Assembly (NCBI GenBank): GCA_014155875.1
Contig: JACEFZ010002119.1
Location: forward strand, 244,001-308,000
DNA length: 64,000 nucleotides
Direction of reading: 5' to 3'
From: Cepaea nemoralis
Lineage: Eukaryota; Mollusca; Gastropoda; Stylommatophora; Helicidae
A model generated the notes under the pieces. That model had not been told where the DNA came from and made no database searches. It saw only the letters and a program-made list of their open reading frames with translations. Numbering within the stretch: position 1 is the first letter of the stretch; every line of letters starts with the position of its first letter. Made by a program: the position numbers and the translations under genes. Below, piece by piece: positions 45,363 to 55,007 of the stretch.

Positions 45363-47117
45363 TGTCACGAGATCGCCAGGAGTTAACTAGATAATAATAC
45401 CGACGTTTGCTTGGCGTATATTTTCTAGGCCACAACAGTCGTACTAACAGAGTAAACACTGCTGCACGGGTTACATCGGGTCAGCCCATATACACATTTG
45501 GTGGTGAGTGAGAAGGAAGGGATACAACGCGTTGGCAGTTCATAACAGTTAAAATGACATATAATTGCCCGCTCAGGATATGGAATGGTTCCGTTTGTCA
45601 TCTATAGTTCCGGACATCAGACGGAATGGAGGTTTTGACTGTCACTACATGACAGAAAGTTGAGGGCTTGTTATTGAAAACAGTGGAACACCTGCCGGAC
45701 ATGAACAACGTCACGTGCACAATGTAAGCTTGTTTGGAAAACCATGATTGGCAGCTTGCTATCGAAACTCTTTGTTGGAACTGTACAGTAACTCTCTAGA
45801 TTGTTTTGGATGTCAGAACCAGTGATGACAAATCTAACATTAATGGAGCCAGGGAGGATAGATCCTTGACAGGGGATGATCTGCCAATGTGCCACCTGTG
45901 TGGGGGCATAAAGGATAACATCACGTGGCCAACTTTGGTAGTTTGCCATATAAACCCGAGTTGGGGCCAACTAGGGGGACTTGGAATTGTGGCTCTAGTC
46001 GAAGTGAAATGGCACTGCAGTGCTTAGTGGAAATAATATCTACCGTGTGTTAATTAGTGACTTAATTTTACACGTGCCTATCATGGCAGATGTAGATATG
46101 ATTGATAGGACTGCAGTAGTGCCATTTAAGGTTCCTCGGGTTGGAATGAAGAACCCGGACCCAATGTAACATCCGATCCCGGATAAATTATGATGTAGAG
46201 AGATGGGCCAGCAACTTTAGCAATGGAAGAAGTTAAGACACATTGCTCGGTGGAGTCTAATGGTATATGTATCCTACATGAGTGAATACCAATCGTTATC
46301 ACACCTGAAGTGATGGAGGTTCAGCCCATGTGGAACTAGATCAGTAAGGACTGATGTTCACAGTAGATGAAACCGAACATTGAAGTGTAGTTGTTCCACG
46401 TATCAAGGAAATCAGAACTTTCAGACTATATCTAGTGAATAAAGCAAGCCATTTTATTCTAGATACATTAACTGTTTAATAGTGAGAACTAGTGAACATT
46501 TATCAAGAGACAAAAAGACTTGTTAGTAGGACAGTGTTCCATGTTTGTTTTCACTGCGACAGAATTATGAAGCCGAAGTTTCTATAAACTATTAGAAACA
46601 GTCGCGTTAGGAAATATACTAGTATTTTCCACGGATTATATTTACATGAGATTCAGGTCTCATGGTCATCAGAGTTCCCGGAGGAGGACATGTCTGGAGA
46701 GAAGGATACGACTTCGGTGAGGTTTTTCGTACTGACTCGAATGGTGTCGTGTGATCCTTGCCATGATGTGTACACTATGATCCTGAACTTTGAAGGCTGA
46801 CATGCACATTTATGTTATAATACACGACACACTTTTTCTTCGCATACACCTCTCATATACGTTACACTTTTCTTTTAATAAATTAGTCTTTATTAATTTT
46901 TAGAAGCAAGAGTTGTTGAGTATGTTGCGTTGGGGAAGTATGAGAGGGGGCATAGTACGACAGTGAGAGAGTGACAGGAAAAGGTGTCCATAGGCTGATG
47001 GAGTGTGTTGGACGGAAGCTGGTGGATTCTCCAGGATATGAATAAGGGGAAAAATATTATAATGTGGGGGTCGACTCTCTTCACTCCAGGGACGACACTT
47101 TAAAGGAGGACACGACA
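45363..47117 (+). repeat. 5' LTR
   Basis: Starts TGTCACGAGATCGCC and ends GGACACGACA (TG...CA). CCATATAAACCCGAG at about 45947 is a candidate TATA box, and GTGAATAAAGC at about 46437 and TTAATAAATTAG at about 46876 are candidate poly(A) signals. Open frames inside the LTR look accidental. Confidence 0.93.
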
Positions 47118-47121
47118 TTAT

Positions 47122-47139
47122 TGGGGGCTCGTAAACGGA
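47122..47139 (+). other. Primer binding site, tRNA-Pro type
   Basis: TGGGGGCTCGTAAACGGA starts five bases after the 5' LTR. The first 11 bases equal the proline-tRNA PBS used by many retroelements (TGGGGGCTCGT); the remainder diverges. Confidence 0.75.
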
Positions 47140-47320
47140 ATCTTTGGACAGCGGGATCTCTCGTAAACGGAATCCTTGGACAGCGGGATCTCTCGTAAAC
47201 GGGATCTTTGGACAGCGGGATCTCCCGTAAACGGAATCCTTGGACAGCGAGATCTTCTGCAAGCAGGAACCTTTGACATGGGGATCTTCTGACAACGGGG
47301 TCTTTTGACACGGGATCCTT
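47128..47320 (+). repeat. 32-bp tandem repeats starting in the PBS
   Basis: Six units of CTCGTAAACGGAATCTTTGG plus ACAGCGGGATCT, at 47128, 47160, 47192, 47224, 47256 and 47288. The first four are close, the last two diverged. The first unit overlaps the 3' half of the PBS. Confidence 0.88.
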
Positions 47321-47564
47321 AGTTATAAGAGGGAGATATCATTTTGGAGAATCCAGCTAGTGGGAATGTGGATAGGGGTTAGGACTAATATCTTACCTGT
47401 TCACACTTCACACGTCTGCATAGGTCTGTGGTCCTGATTCTACTCTTGTCACTGAGTGAATGTGCTGTGTGTGGTAATATCTAGATTTATAGTACTTGTT
47501 CATATATATGTATAGTAATTTGCAGGTATATTGTACTAGACCTGCTAGCTTACCTCTCTGTATA

Positions 47565-49115
47565 ATGGCCACCCCTAAACTAAGCACGTTAGAATTAAAG
47601 GCAAAGGGGGAAGAAATGGGATTGGCGGGTTCTGCTCTAACGGATTACATACAGGAAGTGGAGAGAGAGTATCGTCAAGCAGAACGGGAAGATCGAAAGG
47701 CCGAGCTGGAATTGAGAAGGATGGAGTTGGAACAAGCAGCTAAGAAAGTGGAAGCTAAGCAAGCAGCTAAGAAATTGGAAGCTGAGCAAGCAGCTAAGAA
47801 ATTGGAAGCTGAGCAAGCAGCTAGGAAATTTGAAGCTGAGCAAGCAGCTAGGAAATTAGAAGCGGAACAGGAAGCACAGAAAAGGGAGCACGAGTACCGG
47901 ATGAGGGAACTCGAGTTGAAGAGTCAATCTAATGGAGAAACTGAGGGAGCAGTTGGAGGTTCCTCCATCCCTGGATCAACACCAGTAGGTGGACATGGGT
48001 ACCATGCTATGAAGTTTCCTTTAGCGGTCTACGAGGAGGACAAAGAGAAGATTGACCAGTACCTTCAACGCTTCGAGGCTATGTCAGTTGCTATGGGTCT
48101 GGAGCGTAACAAATGGAATCTTAAGCTATCCCAGGGATTACGCGGGACCGGATATGAGGTTTATACTCGCCTGCCACCAGGACATGAGAACAATTATGAC
48201 GAGTTAAAGACGGCTCTGCTGAAACGATTCGAGATTACGTCACATACATACCGGAAAAAATTTCGAGCAGCGAAACGAGAACCAGGAGAGTTGTTTGCCG
48301 CCTACAGTTTGCGTCTAAAATCTTATCTCCATAAGTGGATGGATTTGGCTGGGTTCGCACATGACTATGAGAGTCTGGAAGAGCTCATGGTGGTCGACCA
48401 GCTGAAAAAGCAAATGTCTAAACCTCTCAGGACGTTCCTGGGAGAACAAGGAGCGGAACGTATTGACCTCGTGACGAAATTAACAGAACGGTTCGTCGAG
48501 GTACATGGGGAGGCAGGGGAGAACCTTTCCACCAACACCAAAAGTCAAGAGAAACATGATAAGAAGAAAGCCAAAAACTCAGGAACCAAAAAGTGGGAAC
48601 CTTATGTGAAAAAATCAGAGGATAGTTCAGAGAAGAAAAAGGAGGGAAGCAAGAGCACTTCAAGCTCTACACCTAAACGACCGTGGTCGGAGAAGTGGTG
48701 TTCAATTTGTAAGTCACCCTCTCACAATACGAGGGACTGCAAATCGAAGGCTAAGAACCCTCACTTTGCAGCATGTCAAGTGACTTCCAAGGAGGTTGTC
48801 ACGGAAAATGCCAAGGTCAACAAGGAAGCTCGCCACCAGGAGAGCTCATTCAAGTCCGACAATAGAAAATCTAGGACAGGGAAATGGTGCAACCAATGCA
48901 AGTCAAACACGCACAATGCTATTGACTGCAGGGGAAAGTCAGGAGACACTCAATTCGTCGTGTGCGCAGGAAAACCTAAGGTGGAGCCCACCGAACAGGT
49001 CGAGGCCGAGGAAGAGACTCCAGACCAGGAAAAACCACCTGTAGTGGAATTGGTAGAGGTTACGGTCGTCAAGTGGAGTGTTTATACGACACAGGACTGG
49101 ACGGGGAGGCCGTGA
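47565..49115 (+). CDS. gag: Gag polyprotein of the LTR element
   Basis: Start chosen at ATG 47565 (MATPKLSTLELKAKG), since the region upstream is leader. The product is 516 residues. Residues about 30-125 are a charged coiled coil with five near-copies of AAKKLEAEQ encoded by a 27-bp repeat. Residues about 160-330 are a retroviral-type capsid region (FPLAVYEEDKEKIDQYLQRF, then LKTALLKRFEIT and FAAYSLRLKSYLHKWMDLAG). Two CCHC zinc knuckles follow: CSICKSPSHNTRDC and CNQCKSNTHNAIDC. It would form the particle and bind RNA. The frame is intact. The pol frame overlaps its end in the -1 phase. Confidence 0.9.
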   Translation: MATPKLSTLELKAKGEEMGLAGSALTDYIQEVEREYRQAEREDRKAELELRRMELEQAAKKVEAKQAAKKLEAEQAAKKLEAEQAARKFEAEQAARKLEAEQEAQKREHEYRMRELELKSQSNGETEGAVGGSSIPGSTPVGGHGYHAMKFPLAVYEEDKEKIDQYLQRFEAMSVAMGLERNKWNLKLSQGLRGTGYEVYTRLPPGHENNYDELKTALLKRFEITSHTYRKKFRAAKREPGELFAAYSLRLKSYLHKWMDLAGFAHDYESLEELMVVDQLKKQMSKPLRTFLGEQGAERIDLVTKLTERFVEVHGEAGENLSTNTKSQEKHDKKKAKNSGTKKWEPYVKKSEDSSEKKKEGSKSTSSSTPKRPWSEKWCSICKSPSHNTRDCKSKAKNPHFAACQVTSKEVVTENAKVNKEARHQESSFKSDNRKSRTGKWCNQCKSNTHNAIDCRGKSGDTQFVVCAGKPKVEPTEQVEAEEETPDQEKPPVVELVEVTVVKWSVYTTQDWTGRP

Positions 49116-49435
49116 TTTCTGCGGATCTGGTACATCCAGAACAATTCACAGGTGAGACATTGGATATACAGCCTGCACAGAAGAGTGCTGTAGTCATGAA
49201 GTTGCCTATTGCTAATGTGGAGATTCGGTCAAGGTACGTCACCGGCACCATTAAGGCCGCTGTATTGACCGATCCCATTTTTCCAGTCATCCTAGGTTGC
49301 CGGTATGTCTTTCTGGGAATGCCCAGGGAGCCAATCCATTTGGGAGCAAAGCAGACTCGCTCTCAGACGAAAACGGAAGAGGCAGACGCAATTGTGACTA
49401 ACCCAATGCCGGGGGAGCTACGAACTGCCCAGAGT
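48980..49435 (+). CDS. pol: Pol, protease region
   Basis: The pol frame is open from 48980 and lies -1 relative to gag, overlapping it by 136 bp. The protease active site reads CLYDTGLDGEAVISADLV near 49076-49130 (DTG), followed by ILGCRYVFLGMP (the ILG element of retropepsins) near 49290. No ATG is needed if it is expressed by frameshifting. The only slip-like word I see in the overlap is GGAAAAA at 49028-49034, which is not a canonical X-XXY-YYZ site. Confidence 0.8.
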
Positions 49436-50660
49436 GAGGATGATACTTTACGTCCTTGCTACAAAAAGCTGCAGAAAAGTGCTGATCCACCAGGACGGGG
49501 GCAGTACTACATGAAGAATAGGATACTCTACAGGAGAGCAGGAAGGGGAGACAACCTATACGGTCAGTTGGTCGTCCCGAAAGCTCACAGGTCCCAGATT
49601 CTTCATATGGGGCATACCATCTCCTTTAGTGGACACATGGGTATTGCCGCCACCATGCAGCGGATTTCCTGCCACTACTATTGGCCGGGAATGACAGATG
49701 ATGTGCGTCGGTATGTGAAGTCATGCCCTGAGTGCCAGAGGGTGGCACCGAAACACTGGACAGCACCGGTGGTGTTGGGTGAGATGCCCATCATGAACTC
49801 TCCTTTCGAGAGGGTAGCCATCGATATCGTGGGTCCACTTCCCAGGACTCGGAAGAGGAACATGTATATACTCACAATGGTGGATTGCTGTACAATGTGG
49901 GGTGAGGCTATACCGTTGACCACGATTGACTCGAAAAGAGTGGCGGACGCACTGATGGAGGCCTTTACCAGATTAGGCTTTCCGGATCAAATTCTGACGG
50001 ACAATGGATCTCAGTTTTGTGGAAAACTCATGGAGGAGGTATTTAGGGTGTTTCACTCTAACCACATACATACCAGCCCTTACCACCCTCAAGCCAATGG
50101 ACAAGTGGAGCGTTTCAACGGCACGTTGATGACAATGCTCAGGAAACTAGCGCAGGAAAAACCTGATAGGTGGGATGAATATATCCCAGCAGCACTCTTT
50201 GCCTATCGGGAAGTTCCTCATGGCTCAACAGGACTACCACCCGCTACGTTGCTGTTTGGTCGTCCAATCAAAGGACCGTTGGAAGCCATGTTGAGGAGTT
50301 GGACTGAAGAGGGGACGTCAGAAGAAGTGATCTCATCCTATCAATACGTGGAGGAACTGAAAGAAAAACTCCACAAGGGATGGACTCTGGCAAATCAAAA
50401 CTTGAAAAAGGCCAGGAAAAGACATGCGGCTTACTACAACCGTAGGTCTAAAGAAAGATCTCTAGAGGTGGGAGATAAAGTCTTGTTGCTACTCCCAACG
50501 GGAAACAACAAACTGGAGATAGGTTGGCAAAGACCATTTCCCGTGGAAAGGGTGATATCCAGAACCAACTATCAAATCCGGATCCGGGGAAAGTCGAAGA
50601 TTTTCCATATAAATCTCTTGCGGAAATACGAAGAGAGACCCGGAGACAAGGCAGCTCACC
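49436..50660 (+). CDS. pol: Pol, integrase domain (upstream of RT)
   Basis: In the same frame as the protease. Zinc-binding region: HMGHTISFSGHMGIAATM and YVKSCPECQRVAP (HHCC). Catalytic triad: VAIDIVGPLP (Asp), QILTDNGSQF (Asp), PYHPQANGQVERFNGTL (Glu). The C-terminal GPY/F-type module reads GWQRPFPVERVI, with Arg for the usual Gly, and FHINLLRKYEERP. It inserts the cDNA into the genome. In most Ty3/gypsy elements it is the last pol domain; here it precedes RT without an intervening stop, which fixes the order. Confidence 0.93.
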
Positions 50661-50754
50661 TCATGGCAATGGCAGTTGCAGTGGAGACAGAAGTGGGAAC
50701 AAGCGAGGGCAGGGAATATCCCTTGGTACACCAGGAAACCTATAGGGATGTACA

Positions 50755-51530
50755 AGTGAACCCTGATCTGACCTCACAGGAGAGGGAAAAGATAACCCAG
50801 GTTCTCAAGTCTCATAAGGAGATACTGACTGATAAACCAGGACGAACGAGGTTGGTGGAGTTCGAGATGACTTTGACCACACAGGAGCCGGTTCGTCAGA
50901 AGGTTTACCCAGTGCCATTCTCTAAAGAAAAGGCCCTGGAGGAGGAAATACAGAAACTGCTGGAGGATGACGTGATTGCACCATCCACATCCCCATACAA
51001 TGCAGGGGTAGTTTTGTTACGGAAACCAAGTGGAGAACACCGGTTGTGTATAGACTACCGACTTCTGAACAGTCACACACAATTTCAGGTGGAACCTTTG
51101 CCGAATCTAACTCAGTTATTCGCTAGGCTCCATAAGGCTCGGTACTTTTCAAAGGTGGACACTATGAATTCAAAGTCATGCCCTTTGGACTCAGCAATGC
51201 ACCTAGTGTGTTTACACGCATGATGAGGACTTTACTAGATCCGTTACAGGATCCATCCATCATCTCATTCATGGATGATATTCTGATTTCCAGTGACAGC
51301 TTGGATGACCACTTACAATCCTTGGAGAGAGTGTTTAACAGGCTCAAGGAAGCAGGGCTTACCGCTCGTCCAACCAAGTGCATGATTGGTTACCAGACTC
51401 TGGAATTTCTAGGTCACACCATCACTCCAGGACACATTGTCCCAGAAGAGAAGAACCTGGAGAAAATCAGAAATGCACCAAGGCCAAAAACGAAGAAGGA
51501 TGTGCGATCTTTTCTCTCGTTGTGTGGGTT
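50755..51530 (+). pseudogene. pol: Pol, reverse transcriptase with internal deletion
   Basis: RT begins after the integrase: TSQEREKITQVLKSHKEI and LTDKPGRT, then RQKVYPVPFSKEKALEEEI, GVVLLRKPSGEHRLCIDYR and ARYFSKVD (motif A Asp). Directly after this Asp about 90 bp are missing at about 51163, so the text resumes in another frame as YEFKVMPFGLSNAPSVFTRM (motif B) and IISFMDDILISS (catalytic DD). LEFLGHTITPGHIVPEEKN follows. The deletion removes the segment between motifs A and B and shifts the frame, so RT is dead. Confidence 0.88.
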
Positions 51531-52100
51531 TCTACCACAAATTTATCCCACATTTCACGGAACTGGGAGCTCCGTTGACGGAAACCTTGAAAAAGGGATT
51601 CCCGATCAAATCATTTGGACACCAGAATGTGATAATGCCTATAGTCAGTTAAAGGAGGCCTTGGTCAGCAAACCTGTATTACAGCTCCTTGACCTTTCCA
51701 AACAATTTGTGTTGAGAACAGATGCGAGTGCGATTGGAATTGGAGCCGCTTTGTTACAGGAAGGAAAAGACGATGCTTCGGTTTTGTAACCTGTGGCATA
51801 CGCAAGTAAGAAACTTCTACAGGCGGAGAGGAATTATTCAACCGTCGAGAGAGAGAATGCTTGTCTCTCGTATGGGGAGTGCAAAAATTCTAGCCCTATT
51901 TGTATGGAGTTAAGTTTCGGGTCCAGTCGGATCATCAGCCCCTGATGTTCCTAGCTACTTCTCAGAAGCTTAACGCACGGTTGATGCGGTGGTCGTTGTT
52001 AAGTCAACCTTATAATTTCACAGTAGAGTACATTCCTGGGAAGGAAAATGTTGGAGCGGATTTCTTGTCAAGACACACAGCTCCTGAAGAAGAAGAATGA
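51531..52100 (+). pseudogene. pol: Pol, connection and RNase H region, frameshifted
   Basis: Two compensating frameshifts at about 51525 and 51600 disturb FYHKFIPHFTELGAPL. RNase H shows KQFVLRTDASAIGIGAALLQ (Asp), then a further break after 51785, RRGIIQPSRE in the wrong frame, and finally YGVKFRVQSDHQPLMFL and VEYIPGKENVGADFLSRH. The region ends with a TGA at 52098-52100. Confidence 0.85.
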
Positions 52101-52151
52101 ATCATCTGGATTAAACTCATGGTGGAGAAGAGTGAGATGGACTACTCTCTT

Positions 52152-52164
52152 AAGAGGGGGCCTA
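52152..52164 (+). other. Polypurine tract before the 3' LTR
   Basis: AAGAGGGGGCC at 52152-52162, two bases before the 3' LTR. It would prime plus-strand DNA synthesis. Confidence 0.8.
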
Positions 52165-53919
52165 TGTCACGAGATCGCCAGGAGTTAACCAGATAATAAT
52201 ACCGACGTTTGCTTGGCGTATATTTTCTAGGCCACAACAGTCGTACTAACAGAGTAAACACAGCTGCACGGGTTACATCGGGTCAGCCCATATACACATT
52301 TGGTGGTGAGTGAGAAGGAAGGGATACAACGCGTTGGCAGTTCATAACAGTTAAAATCACATATAATTGCCCGCTCAGGATATGGAATGGTTCCGTTTGT
52401 CATCTATAGTTCCGGACATCAGACGGAATGGAGGTTTTGACTGTCACTACATGATAGAAAGTTGAGGGCTTGTTATTGAAAACAGTGGAACACCTGCCGG
52501 ACATGAACAACGTCACGTGCACAATGTAAGCTTGTTTGGAAAACCATGATTGGCAGCTTGCTATCGAAACTCTTTGTTGGAACTGTACAGTAACTCTCTA
52601 GATTGTTTTGGATGTCAGAACCAGTGATGACAAATCTAACATTAATGGAGCCAGGGAGGATGGATCCCTGACAGGGGATGATCTGCCAATGTGCCACCTG
52701 TGTGGGGGCATAAAGGATAACATCACGTGGCCAACTTTGGTAGTTTGCCATATAAACCCGAGTTGGGGCCAACTAGGGGGACTTGGAAATGTGGCTCTAG
52801 TCGAAGTGAAATGGCACTGCAGTGCTTATTGGAAATAATATCTACCGTGTGTTAATTAGTGACTTAATTTTACACGTGCCTATCATGGCAGATGTAGATA
52901 TGATTGATAGGACTGCAGTAGTGCCATTTAAGGTTCCTCGGGTTGGAATGAAGAACCCGGATCCAATGTAACATCCGATCCCGGATAAATTATGATGTAG
53001 AGAGATGGGCCAGCAACTTTAGCAATGGAAGAAGTTAAGACACATTGCTCGGTGAAGTCTAATGGTATATGTATCCTACATGAGTGAATACCAATCGTTA
53101 ACACACCTGAAGTGATGGAGGTTCAGCCCATGTGGAACTAGATCAGTAAGGACTGATGTTCACAGTAGATGAAACCAAACATTGAAGTGTAGTTGTTCCA
53201 CGTATCAAGGAAATCAGAACTTTCAGACTATATCTAGTGAATAAAGCAAGCCATTTTATTCTAGATACATTAACTGTTTAATAGTGAGAACTAGTGAACA
53301 TTTATCAAGAGACAAAAAGACTTGTTAGTAGGACAGTGTTCCATGTTTGTTTTCACTGCGACGGAATTATGAAGCCGGAGTTTCTATAAACTATTAGGAA
53401 CAGTCGCGTTAGGAAATATACTAGTATTTTCCACGGATTATATTTACATGAGATTCAGGTCTCATGGTCATCAGAGTTCCTGGAGGAGGACATGTCTGGA
53501 GAGAAGGATACGACTTCGGTGAGGTTTTTCGTACTGACTCGAATGGTATCGTGTGATCCTTGCCATGATGTGTACACTATGATCCTGAACTTTGAAGGCT
53601 GACATACACATTTATGTTATAATACACGACACACTTTTTCTTCGCATACACCTCTCATATACGTTACACTTTTCTTTTAATAAATTAGTCTTTATTAATT
53701 TTTAGAAGCAAGAGTTGTTGAGTATGTTGCGTTGGGGAAGTATGAGAGGGGGCATAGTACGACAGTGAGAGAGTGACAGGAAAAGGTGTCCATAGGCTGA
53801 TGGAGTGTGTTGGACGGAAGCTGGTGGATTCTCCAGGATATGAATAAGGGGAAAAATATTATAATGTGGGGGTCGACTCTCTTCACTCCAGGGACGACAC
53901 TTTAAAGGAGGACACGACA
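52165..53919 (+). repeat. 3' LTR
   Basis: 1755 bp, same length as the 5' LTR, from TGTCACGAG to GGACACGACA. Nearly all differences from the 5' LTR are single substitutions. Confidence 0.93.
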
Positions 53920-54101
53920 GTGAAGATCTCCTATTATTCTAAAGAAAATATTTACATTTAAATTGTATCACATAGTCTCGTATTTCATAGTTATACCAAG
54001 CAAGTTCGAGTACCGACGGCGGGCCGGATGAATGACGTCGCGCCGGATGAAATGACGTCCGGGCCGGATCCGACCCGCGGACCGTAGTTTGGTGACCCAT
54101 G
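53920..54101 (-). mobile_element. hAT right end (continuation of copy E)
   Basis: Resumes with GTGAAGATCTCC, exactly where hAT-E stopped at 45362, and ends GTTTGGTGACCCATG at 54101. The next 8 bp are GTCTAGGT, as after copies A and B. Confidence 0.88.
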
Positions 54102-54258
54102 GTCTAGGTGATAGGAATGAGAGAGATGACGAATAATAGGCGAAGTGAGTAGGACAAAACCTGGTCTGGCACAATCAAGGCCTGCATGCAATTAATTTCG
54201 CACTGGCGAAAGGCCGTGCAAGCTTATGTGGCTTATATTGACAAATATTACAAATAGT

Positions 54259-54260
54259 CC

Positions 54261-54353
<93 letters not shown>

Positions 54354-54367
54354 TCTCTCTCTCTGTC
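54259..54367 (+). repeat. PolyC and (CT)n microsatellite, X3
   Basis: About 12 C followed by nearly 100 bp of CT repeat. Confidence 0.97.
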
Positions 54368-54479
54368 TCACTCTGCTAAATGCTGGTGCAATTACGTTTG
54401 CTTAGAGAATATTTCAAATATAATAATAACCTGATAGTAATGCCTTGACTGATAACTACACTTATGTTCAAGCATTCAG

Positions 54480-54735
54480 CAGAATTTATTTTTCTTCGCA
54501 TATCCAATTTGCATCGCTGTCAACATCAGCATTTTACCGCTGTTGTTGATGTGTTTGGAAGATTACGCACAGTATTTTGCATTGCTTACTGAGCGACAAT
54601 CTCAGATACCCCTGAAAGTAACCAATGCGACCCGATTCCCTACCGAATCTCGCGCAGTTGTTTCCCCACACGTGGATATACGGGATTACGGAGAAAATAG
54701 TTAACACCTTCGCCAGGGAGAGCTCCGCGGAATTG
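54480..54735 (-). mobile_element. SINE-2/hAT-left-arm relic in X3
   Basis: Third copy of the relic at 14380-14660, same orientation. Confidence 0.65.
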
Positions 54736-54771
54736 CTAGATATCTAAAAGAAAAAACACCCCGACAAACAA

Positions 54772-55007
54772 AATTGATGGTCCTTCATTATTATTCTGAT
54801 GATCATATTGTTCTTGTCTTGTGTCATCATAAAAGTCTTTCACATAATCTGACCTCGCATGTAAAATCTGATCTTTTTCTATTATGATTTTGCCATCTTT
54901 GGTTTTAGGCAACCTGTTGATGTGTGTGTTCTTTTGTTAGTGATGTCATTAATTCTTGTATGCATTAATTTGGTATTCTGGGTGTTGTGTTGGTTTTCAA
55001 TTTCCTT
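54772..55007 (-). pseudogene. RTE-2 fragment, minus strand, X3 (first part)
   Basis: Complement of the RTE-2 linker. The last 12 bp, TTCAATTTCCTT (54996-55007), are duplicated at 57335-57346 around the LINE. Confidence 0.82.

Larger units (their letters stand above)
45363..53919 (+). mobile_element. Ty3/gypsy-like LTR retrotransposon with integrase before RT
   Basis: 8557 bp with LTRs of 1755 bp each, flanked by the 5 bp GTGAA at 45358-45362 and 53920-53924, inside hAT-E. Order: LTR, PBS, 32-bp repeats, gag, protease, integrase, RT, RNase H, polypurine tract, LTR. No env frame is present. The LTRs differ at roughly 18-20 positions by eye (about 1%), so the insertion is fairly recent. The domain order is that of Gmr1-type elements. 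Confidence 0.93.

Noticed and set aside
45671..45970. 99-residue frame present in both LTRs
   Set aside because: It is antisense within the LTR, has no motif, and is duplicated only because the LTRs are duplicated.
47081..47311. Repetitive open frame over the 32-bp repeats
   Set aside because: The unit length is not a multiple of three, and the peptide only mirrors the repeat in shifting frames.
50489..50755. Antisense frames in pol
   Set aside because: Shadows of the integrase/RT coding strand.
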